Translations under genes and position numbers: made by a program
The notes under the pieces: generated by a model
What the model saw: the letters and a program-made list of their open reading frames with translations, nothing else
Told to the model about the DNA's origin: nothing
Databases searched by the model: none
In this document: one piece after another, positions 6,878-7,246 of the stretch
Numbering within the stretch: position 1 is the stretch's first letter
Layout: every line of letters begins with the position of its first letter
DNA from: Candidatus Binatia bacterium
Lineage (GTDB): Bacteria; Desulfobacterota_B; Binatia; UBA9968; JAJDTQ01
Assembly (NCBI GenBank): GCA_022827045.1
Contig: JAJDTQ010000219.1
Span: 1-7,246 of the forward strand
Direction of reading: 5' to 3'
DNA length: 7,246 bases

Positions 6878-7246
6878 CGGAAGGTGAGGAAAACAAGAGC
6901 GAGGAGACCGCACAGGTCCAGGAACCCCCGGAGGCCCAGGATACTTCGGAGACGCAGGGGACTTCGGAGATCCGGGAGGCTTCGGAGAACCAGGATACTT
7001 CGGAGAACCAGGAGACCTCGGCCACCGAGGACGACTTTCAGTCGCTGTTCGAGGAGAGTCTGCAGGCGGTAAAGCCCGGCGGAGTGGTTACCGGCAAGGT
7101 GGTTGACGTCAACCCCACCCACGTGGTCGTGGACGTGGGCTACAAGACCGAAGGCCGCATTTCGGTTCAGGAGTTCCAGGACCGCGACGGAACACTGCAG
7201 GTGGCGCTCGGCGATGACGTGGATGTCTTCTTCGAGTCTCCCGAGG
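6874..7246 (+). CDS. rpsA: 30S ribosomal protein S1, N-terminal part (3' end outside window)
   Basis: ATG 6874 overlaps the cmk TGA (ATGA) and has GGGAG 9 nt upstream. The frame stays open to the window edge (124 codons). Residues 1-54 are a strongly acidic, low-complexity extension rich in Glu, Gln, Ser and Thr. From residue 55, FQSLFEESLQAV matches the short helix that begins E. coli S1 at residue 5. The first S1 (OB-fold) domain begins near residue 70 with GVVTGKVVDV, then VVVDVGYKTEGRIS and LGDDVDVFFES. S1 binds mRNA on the small subunit and helps initiation; the N-terminal domains anchor it to the ribosome through uS2. The about 50-residue extension relative to E. coli contains five tandem copies of a six-residue repeat (22-51). 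The remaining S1 domains lie outside the window. Confidence 0.93.
6937..7026 (+). repeat. Five tandem 18-nt in-frame repeats within rpsA
   Basis: Units at 6937-6954, 6955-6972, 6973-6990, 6991-7008 and 7009-7026 encode QDTSET, QGTSEI, REASEN, QDTSEN and QETSAT. The nucleotide core CTTCGGAG is intact in the first four units; the fifth is the most diverged. The unit length is a multiple of three, so copy-number change would keep the frame. It lies wholly in the acidic extension of ribosomal protein S1. Confidence 0.9.

Overview
This window is a GC-rich stretch of ordinary bacterial chromosome. It is dominated by a co-directional gene set for the last steps of phenylalanine and tyrosine synthesis, which runs on into cmk and rpsA. 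The order is pheA (chorismate mutase-prephenate dehydratase), a hisC-family aminotransferase, tyrA, aroA, cmk, rpsA. It matches the aromatic 'supraoperon' known from pseudomonads, except that tyrA and aroA are separate genes here and no serC or gyrA is visible upstream. The base composition, gene order and an EPSP synthase carrying class II motifs suggest a GC-rich, Gram-negative, deltaproteobacterium-like or related uncultured lineage. That placement is an inference; the sequence alone does not fix the taxon.

Layout. 1-630 (+): 3' part of a metal-dependent amidohydrolase gene cut by the window edge. 631-796: convergent intergenic spacer almost filled by a GC-rich imperfect inverted repeat (REP/MITE-like, about 671-773). 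797-1672 (-): EamA/DMT-family membrane transporter. 1673-1824: divergent spacer with a candidate weak promoter and inverted GGGAACG-type motifs. 1825-2901 (+) pheA, 2898-4001 hisC-like, 4001-4855 tyrA, 4866-6146 aroA, 6203-6877 cmk, and 6874-7246 rpsA, truncated by the right edge.

How the genes work together. AroA makes EPSP, which chorismate synthase (not in the window) turns into chorismate. PheA converts chorismate to prephenate and then phenylpyruvate. TyrA oxidises prephenate to 4-hydroxyphenylpyruvate (or arogenate to tyrosine). The HisC-family enzyme most likely transaminates the keto acids, giving Phe and Tyr. Stop/start overlaps (pheA/hisC 4 nt, hisC/tyrA 1 nt, cmk/rpsA 4 nt) and a 10-nt tyrA-aroA gap indicate one translationally coupled transcript. 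Cmk (CMP/dCMP phosphorylation) and ribosomal protein S1 are the conserved tail of this cluster.

I found no sign of an undescribed biological system, CRISPR array, RNA gene, phage gene or transposase. The points most worth a second look are a five-copy 18-nt in-frame tandem repeat in an acidic N-terminal extension of ribosomal protein S1, the class II motif set of AroA combined with Gly at the glyphosate-contact position, an Asp substitution in the TyrA active-site loop, the GC-poor 5' end of pheA, and the inverted-repeat element at 671-773.
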